From: Eutypella sp. D-1
Lineage: Eukaryota > Ascomycota > Sordariomycetes > Xylariales > Diatrypaceae
Assembly: GCA_023313575.1 (NCBI GenBank)
Contig: JAJTTP010000005.1
Span: forward strand, 1,426,001-1,490,000
Length of the DNA: 64,000 bases
Direction: 5' to 3'
The first letter of the stretch is position 1. Each line of letters opens with the position of its first letter. The position numbers were made by a program, and so were the translations under genes. Below, in pieces: positions 57,341 through 64,000 of this stretch. The notes under the pieces were generated by a model. It was not told where the DNA came from, did no database searches, and was given only the letters and a program-made list of their open reading frames with translations.

Positions 57341-59243
57341 AAAAGGGGTGCGATGTGAATGAAAACACAGCAATTCGACGGATGACACCACTCAAGTACA
57401 CCTGACGGCGGCACTCGTGCCGCGAGCGACAAGCGGCTACTCCTACCTCATAGTGTATAGCTCAATCCCCACTATTTATGCGGCGATACTTCCTCCGGAC
57501 AGGTATCCACGAGGCATCCATCCGCATGGATCACGGAAGGGCGCTCGACTCCCGGGGTTGCGCGAGAGAACGGGGAACTCGTTTTATTATGGACGTACCA
57601 TATGCTAGACGTAGTTACAGAGACAGACTAGCCGCCTGCTAGCGAGGGGAGCCTGCTGGCTACAGAAGCAGCGTCCCCTCTTAACAGACACACCACCCTC
57701 CTCCAAATGCTGAGAAAATGTGTAATAACAAGAATTTTGACAACGGCGCCTGCTTGCTGGTCCAATGCCGTGATTTCCCTCCTGACTTGAAGAACGAATC
57801 TATGTGTGAGAGGCTGTGATTCAATATATCAAACAACAGGATATCAACGGAAGCTATCATACTTTGGCTGATTATCGTGATACATATCTATAGATCATAT
57901 TGCACCACCTACCTACTAACACTATCAAGATTGGATATTAGAAGGCAAGAAAACCCAAAAGAAATTGCTCCGACAAGCACATAAGGTAATGAATGATTAG
58001 GGGGGAGAAGGGAATCCAATCCTCCAAAGGAATATTTATTGATTCAGTGTCCAGTAGTACTAAACGATTCCCGTGCCTCGCCCTCTCTCCCTAGCCACTC
58101 TGTCATAATCCAAGGCACCACGAATTGACTAGTACGAGCCTCCCATCCCCAGTCATACGCCCTATGAGGATGGGAAAGGCAGCGGTGGTGACTCTCGGCC
58201 TTGCTTAACATGCAATGACAGTGGGCGCTGAGCATAGTAGAGGGCCGGCTGATGACTTCGAAAGACCCGGGAGAGGGTTCCTGGTGACATGTAGCAGGTC
58301 GCCCCCAAGGTCAGGCGGTGGCGGCCCGCTCCTGTCGAAGCGAAATGATGGAAATATAAACCGACCCTGGGGCTAAACAACAGGGACGAACGAGATGAGT
58401 GTGTAGGAATTGACACTTACCAGGTGCGCAGCCCGAACTTCTAGACATGGAGTTTGCGAATGTTCGGGATGTTTAGTCATAGGCTGCTTACAGGGGGGTT
58501 AATGGCCCCTAAGTTAAAGATATTCTTATTGATACTGTGAAAGAAGTGTAGAATGGCAATCCACAGTTTCTAAACCTTTGCCTCGCAGTGCCCTTGAGAT
58601 TTCAATCGCGCGGGGAATAAGTGGACGGCTCCAGGGTCTAGTTGAGGATTCCCAGCGTCACAGGGCAGCTCCAAAGGAGTTCCGTGTAGCAGGCGGAGAA
58701 GGTGGGTCATCATAGAAGCAGCGCTCATTTTATTCTGACTAGACACGAATATCCTTTGGTACCACGTCATCCCCTATTCCAAAGCGCGTGTCGTGGCCCT
58801 CAATAGTATATAACCAGAGGCGTCATATGCGCCAGAGAAAGGGTGGTATCGATAGCCTACATGAGATATAATAGTCTAGCTATGCGCACATCTTAGAACA
58901 TGATCAGTTTTTCTTAAAAAAACCCCAAAAAACCTAGACCTAGACTAGAAACCCTCCTCAATCACGATATTCGGGTTCGGCATAGCATTGGATCCGGCAG
59001 ACGGGACGCCGTCGTTATACATCGCGTACTCAGAATGGCACTTCAAATTTCCAACCCCGGAAAGGCTCTCGTGGATGTGCCTGTCTGCCTACCTTGTTGA
59101 AGGAGAGTTTTCGAAATAGACGTTATCGGGCAGATAGATGTACCACTATTCCCATCACTGACTTAACTTTGCAAGTACACATGGTGATCCTGGTTGGACT
59201 CGAGAACGTTTGAGGTCTTCGCATTAGAATTCGTGACATTAAT
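57341..59243. other. intergenic between convergent genes
   Basis: This 1.9 kb is without a supportable gene. Minus-strand frames at 58044-58416 and 58570-58770 lack features. Confidence 0.4.
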
Positions 59244-60105
59244 TTATGAAGCTACAGCGCCGTCCTCCTTGGCGACGCTATGGGGTTTGAAAAAGTCTGG
59301 GTTACCCTCGAGCTCTTCCTTGACCTGTAAAGAAGGTGATAATTAGTAAACTGGAGATCAGCGCCGTCAAGCGAAGGGGCGGGGGAGGTGCAGGACTCAC
59401 AATATCCAATCCACCGACCAGCTCCCCATCAACCCACAGCTGCGGGTAGGTCGGCCAGTCCGCAAACTCCTTCAGACCCTGCCGTACCTCGTCATCGGCC
59501 AAGATGTTAAAGAAGCCGTACTTAACGCTGCGTTCGCGCAGGATTGCGACCATCTGGCGCGAGAAGCCGCACTGAGGCCCGCTGGGCGTGCCCTTCATGA
59601 ATAACATGACGGGGGCGGCTTTGACGAGGTCTCCCAGTCTCTTGAACAATTCCTCCTTGGCCTTAGCCGGGTCGACGGGAGCCTCAACCTCCGCTGGTTT
59701 ATCGGTTGCGCCGCCGGCGGTAGCAGCGACATCGCCGTTCGTGGCGGGGGCGGAATCGGCCTTCTTCGCGTGCGTCTCGATTGCGTTGCGCACCTTGACG
59801 GCGCTGCTGCCGCTCACCATGTCGACGACCTGGCCGTTCCGCTGCAGTACCAGGTAGGGCACGGCAGTAACGTCATAGGTCTCGGAGATATCGCTCAGCT
59901 CCTCGGCGTTGATGGAGACCCAGCTCGTGGCGGGCGGGTTCGTGACGGGGTATTCGGAAGCTAAGGTCCGTAAGACGGTGGACATCTGCGCACACGGGGC
60001 AGCCCACGGTGCATGGAAGGAGATGATGAGAAGGGTTGAGGCTGGTAGGGCGGCGACGTGGGCACGCCACTCATCCTCGGTCGTAATCTCCTTGATTGTC
60101 GACAT
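59244..60105 (-). CDS. grx4: monothiol CGFS glutaredoxin (Grx3/Grx4 type)
   Basis: Exons 60105-59401 and 59324-59244 give 261 residues. I start at MSTIKEITTEDEW, because the 28 codons upstream lack family character. An N-terminal thioredoxin-like domain has WAAPC (W34-C38, with a single cysteine) and DVTAVPYLVL. An Ala/Glu/Pro linker (about 116-150) leads to the glutaredoxin domain with LFMKGTPSGPQCGFSRQ (CGFS at 179-182), the glutathione-binding WPTYPQLWVDGELVGGLDIV and the end KEELEG. Grx3/4 proteins hold a bridging 2Fe-2S cluster with glutathione and BolA-type partners, and report iron status to regulators. One glutaredoxin domain, as here, is normal for fungi. The gene symbol is by family only. 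Confidence 0.93.
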
Positions 60106-61399
60106 CGTGAAAAGTGGTAGGCAGCCCAGTAGTATATTATCGTAGTATTGTTGAGGTCGTGCCTCCGATATCGACAGGCCAAGTTCCAAGGTTGATTGAT
60201 GACCTATTGGTAGGCTAAGTAGGTAGGTAGGTGAGTATTTAGGTAGGCGATAATGTAATTTCTGACAGAAATTAAATTGTCCTCAAGGTTCTATGTTCGA
60301 CCTGTCTTAGAACTCTAAGTACTTACGTAGGTACTGTAAGTAAGGCTCTATAGAACACTTAGAAGGCTTTAAGCTGCTTGATTACAGCACATATGTAGCA
60401 CACAAACCAATGGCGGGGCAGTTGATTACCCCCCCAGCTTACAGCAGTTACCGAGTACTTACGTAGCTCAAATGCCGTTTGCGCTGCCACTTGCCACGCC
60501 ACCAGCGAGCAAACCAGCAAGCAACACTTGCACACCAGCACGCTATTTTGGCTCTTCTCCGCCCTAACTCTCTTTATCGATAAGTCATCAAATACAGAGG
60601 GGCAATTGCGTCATCGGAGAATCACGTGTTATCCTGGCAGATAGTATGCTTATGTAATGCATTTCTGTTTCCTTAGCAGCATTCCGTTCCGCCCGTTGTC
60701 AGCTCCGGCTTGCGGACTCGGAGCCGCCTCTAATGGGATCCACCTTTCACCATTCCCGGTGGTTGATGTCCACTAAAATCCGGATATCCACGGACTGTTA
60801 TATCACAAATGAACTCCAAATGCAGGACGTTACTGGATTGACTTTCCCAACGGAATGATGAACATTAGCAGCAGCATAGCGTTATACCCCCAAAATTCTC
60901 CTATAGCCAGTGTCTTAGGCGTGATATATATCTAATGGCTTTAGTCTTCTAAGTACAATGCTTTAGCAACCTTTCGGAAGAGACTCATACCCGAGCAATA
61001 TTATGTAGACCTTAGACCAGATGGCTTGGCCTGAATGCATCTGCCTGCCGACGACGATTCAGCCAGTGCCCAATTGGGCGTAACTCTTGCCGAACCACAT
61101 AATATCGATCCGGGCCACCCGGCTCAAGGTCAGCTCCCATCAAGGCCGAGAAAATCAGCTGTCAATAGTTTGGACGTTGTGTGATAACTCTGCAACCTGG
61201 AATCAAAACTCCTCCAGCTGGGAAGCAAAAGACACCGGCCGTTCCATGTAGCAGCATAGACTCGCTGGGGTCCAAGTCCAGATCCAGCCCAGCCCCTAAT
61301 AGGTTCGGCGGGGAACAAAAATCAACACTGAGGGATGGGACGGACTACGTAAACAGCGACGACAGCGAGGCGGAGGACGATAACAGGCTGCCTCAATCC
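60106..61399. other. intergenic
   Basis: The glutaredoxin promoter contains a GTAGGTAGGTAGG run at 60219-60233 and ACGTAGGTA words. Otherwise I see nothing. Confidence 0.4.
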
Positions 61400-61560
61400 A
61401 CGATGAACGACACCACCGGGAATCCGCGGTTCGCGTACCCCTGCTTGAAGCGGAACCTACAGAAGCACATGAACCAGAGGGCGTGTTCGAGTCCCGGAAT
61501 GGCCGTCGGCCCATCACCACGTGAAGTCAAGCCCTGTCGGGCATCGATTTACGTTCTCGT
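61400..61560 (+). pseudogene. relic of a fungal C2H2-like (CPYxKR...RACxGPGW) domain
   Basis: The stretch reads RFAYPCLKRNLQKHMNQRACS in one frame and, one frame over, PEWPSAHHHVKS. Together these resemble the domain F-A-C-P-x-x-K-R-x-P-x-K ... R-x-C-x-G-P-G-W-x-x-x-H-R-x-K-E-H found in many fungal proteins ahead of a C2H2-like finger. The first Cys is displaced (A-Y-P-C), a frame change occurs near 61496, and a stop follows. I read it as a decayed fragment. Upstream acidic DSEAEDDNR fits the usual leader of that domain. Confidence 0.5.
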
Positions 61561-63732
61561 AGCTGACCACACCGACCGACGGTAGCATGACCTACGAGTA
61601 TTCGCGAATCCCGAACAACAAGAACGCAAGGGAAAATCTGCAGCCGGATAGAATTGAGTAGCAAAACAGCAGCGTGCTCTCATTAGCGGAGTAAGCTCTT
61701 GGTAGCGAACGACATAGTTGGACTACTGACCTCTAAGTTGGGGGGGGGGGCATAAATTAGTGGCAAGAGGTAGTAAGTCGCTCAACTAGTATCATGCACA
61801 CGCATTCTTGTGTGGCGTTTTAGATGGCTTTGCCTAGCACACAGCTAAAATGCTCATGAAGCGGACAACACAAAATCTACTTGATTTCACCTGATCCCTT
61901 TGAAGCACGCTTAGACACCTTGCTAAACTCTTGTTGAGGTTTCTTCTTCTTTCTCTTCGTTAAGGATATCCGTGGCGGGCGTTGTTGTCACGTGATAACG
62001 TGCTAGGGGGCAACTAGCCGGCAGCGCGTGGCAGTGCCCCTATTTGTAAGCGACGTATGGTAGACTAGATTTGTTCTATGAGTAAGGGGTGGCAGAATCC
62101 AGGATCTTATCCTAATCTCTACCTGTATTATATATTAAGCTATCTCACAATCACGACCCCTGGCTTCTTATCTCTCGCCCTGTACCAGATCCTCTAACAA
62201 GGTGTGTCTGTGTGTGTATCCATGACCCCCCACACGGCTGTCTATTCGATGCAGTTTGAGCTGTATACTACCGGACTGCTCGAAGCTCCTATATGTGCCA
62301 TTAATACGTGAAGGCCTCCCCGGCCTGTGGTATGCGTGTCGCGTACGAGTTGAGTATTTGCCTCCCACCGTGAACTCCCGAGCGGCCACCTCCCTACCCT
62401 GATCAAGACGATGATACTGAATCCTTCATGGAACGACACTTCTCCAGGGTCATTTGCGCACTATTTGGAGGCCCGACCTCTCACTATCTACCGCATATCC
62501 TATTCCTATAATATAGGTAGGGAAAAGGTGACAAAAGGACGAGGCGATACAGCTGTAGGACAAAAACCGTGGCTTCACGCCCGTGATCGCATTGAAGAAT
62601 TTCCCTCCCCCCCCGTTTGTCCACCCTTCTCCGCTTTCCTACGCTGGCGGGGAAAGCAGGGGCGGGATGATGGCACAGCGGTGCCAGGAAGAGCTCACGA
62701 ACCGATCAAAGCTCGCTCGCGTTGCAGCCGACTGTGGTGGGGTGCAAGTGGAACCGTAGCCGTTATTCTCGGCAGCTCGGCCGGGCGACTTGGGGGGTGA
62801 TGATTATGGGATGTAGCCGCGAAGCTAGGGAGTTCCTGGGTTTCCCAGCCAGATTCGATGGTGGTAGGTATGACGTGGGCCATATGGTGCTTACAGCATA
62901 TGGTAACTGGCAAGCAGCAGGAAATTGCCCGACCTCAAAAGAAGCCGCAATGCGATACAACAACCCCAGCATCGCCTGCTCTCACCTTTCGGTCCGCGAA
63001 GTCCTAGCGGCCCAGGTTCGCAACTCAATATTTATGCTTTCGATGCCTTCCAGATTCTGCATCGCATCATCTGGAAAAGTTCTCCCAGATTGGAGCACAG
63101 ACGCCTAAGTAGGTGTGGGCGTGGGCTGTTTTGGTCTACCACCCACGCTCCGCGAAATGACGGCGGCCGGCTGGCTGGAAGCCACAATCACTTATTCCGA
63201 TATCACATACAGAACGAGAAAAAAATACATTAAGCAGAAGAGAAAAAGTCGCGGGCGTGCTATATTGCTAGCAGTCGAAAAAAGAAAATAAGGCGGGGGG
63301 GTTAAAAGGAAACCCCCAAAATGCATAAACTTTGACCAACTCTTTCGTCTATTATCATGACTTTGGTCCGGCCGTTACGCAAGAACAAAAACATGCCTGC
63401 AATTTCCATTTCCTCCCCCGTTCCCCTCCTAAATCATCGGTCGATCGGTCAGTCGTTCGATCGTCGTAGTGCGCCGTCTTTGATTGTCGAAGTCTAGGAG
63501 AGCTGCTTCTTTCTCCTTCCTCAGGAAGGGAACGAGGTAAATTTGAAACCTCATTCCCTGCGGCCGATCGATCCAACTACGGCAAAAATACCGTTTTTTA
63601 TGTAGCGTAGGCGCATGGTCACATTACCCCCTTTCCATAGCCACGCAAGTAGCTCGCACCTCGGCCAACCGGGTACGCATCCCCCCCTTTTATTTCATGG
63701 GGAGCGGAATCTAAACCCTGATCGGGACGGGA
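61561..63732. other. intergenic
   Basis: No supportable gene was found. It has G10 at 61741-61750, a short GT run (62205-62218), poly-C (62606-62613) and T/C-rich DNA that is probably the 3' flank of the minus-strand gene at the right edge. Confidence 0.4.
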
Positions 63733-63915
63733 CTAGCAGATCTCGAAACAGCACTCGCAACAGTCGCAGCAGGCATCGCAGACGAAGCAGCAGCACAACG
63801 TCGCGAGACAGGCCTTGAGACAGCTGTCGTTAGACTTGGACTCCTGTGGCGGCGGCGGCTGCTGGTAGCCCTGCGGCGGGTAAGGCTGCATCGGCTGCTG
63901 AGGAGGGTAGTAGCC
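63733..63915 (-). CDS. last exon of a small Cys-rich C-terminal (CYSTM-like) protein, partial
   Basis: The final 60 residues plus the stop are visible. They begin after a probable acceptor (CGATAG at 63916-63921, with a GCTAAAT branch-like site upstream); the 5' exons lie beyond the window or could not be placed. The sequence has a Tyr/Pro/Gln-rich segment (GYYPPQQPMQPYPPQGY), a polar hinge, and a tail with 12 cysteines in its last 29 residues (CCCFVCDACCDCCECC). This layout matches small fungal and plant cysteine-rich tail-anchored proteins (CYSTM-like), which are linked to membrane attachment and stress or metal tolerance. Confidence 0.65.
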   Translation of the reverse strand, partial: GYYPPQQPMQPYPPQGYQQPPPPQESKSNDSCLKACLATLCCCFVCDACCDCCECCFEIC

Positions 63916-64000
63916 CTATCGAGGTGATTTAGCGTGAGCGCTCCATCATGCGACGCACGATCTATCTCAGGGACAGAGAATGATTTGAACCAGCGGGCGA

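Overview
This 64 kb window comes from a filamentous ascomycete (Pezizomycotina; I infer Sordariomycetes). The evidence is short GT..AG introns of about 50-165 nt, many with CTAAC-type branch sites, a HET-domain gene, a Zn2Cys6 regulator, Lsm8, a CGFS glutaredoxin and several lineage-type hypothetical genes. Most gene models below were assembled by hand. Wherever exons are listed, their summed length is a multiple of three.

Layout. 1-2.3 kb: 5' part of a HET-domain gene, cut by the window edge. 3.2-26.6 kb: a candidate ribosomal peptide (RiPP) cluster of the dikaritin type (the ustiloxin/phomopsin/asperipin family logic). Its centre is a secreted 248-residue precursor at 14.8 kb with 11 copies of PAYVWAS separated by Lys-Arg (Kex2-type) sites and Ala-rich dipeptide spacers. 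Around it are four UstYa-like (DUF3328-type) proteins, a membrane-anchored prolyl-4-hydroxylase-like 2-oxoglutarate oxygenase, a DOMON/cytochrome b561 membrane protein, a DHCR24-like FAD oxidoreductase, a secreted flavin amine oxidase, a GNAT acetyltransferase, and the remains of a dimethylallyl-tryptophan-synthase-type prenyltransferase. A Ty3/gypsy integrase relic lies inside the cluster.

28-64 kb: gene-sparse, more ordinary chromosome. It holds three conserved fungal proteins of unknown function, a nucleoside hydrolase, Lsm8, a secreted protein, a Zn2Cys6 transcription factor, monothiol glutaredoxin Grx4-type, a C2H2-like relic and the 3' end of a cysteine-rich gene. Intergenic DNA here carries many short GTAGGTACC/CCTAGGTA-like runs and microsatellites.

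How the cluster could work (inference): the precursor enters the secretory pathway, Kex2 cuts after Lys-Arg, and dipeptidyl and carboxypeptidases trim to a Tyr-Val-Trp-Ala-Ser core. UstYa-like enzymes, the 2OG oxygenase and the flavoproteins then oxidise or cyclise it, and the DOMON/b561 protein could pass electrons across the membrane to lumenal metal enzymes. I do not recognise this core or this enzyme set as a described product. No transporter or regulator was found inside the cluster.
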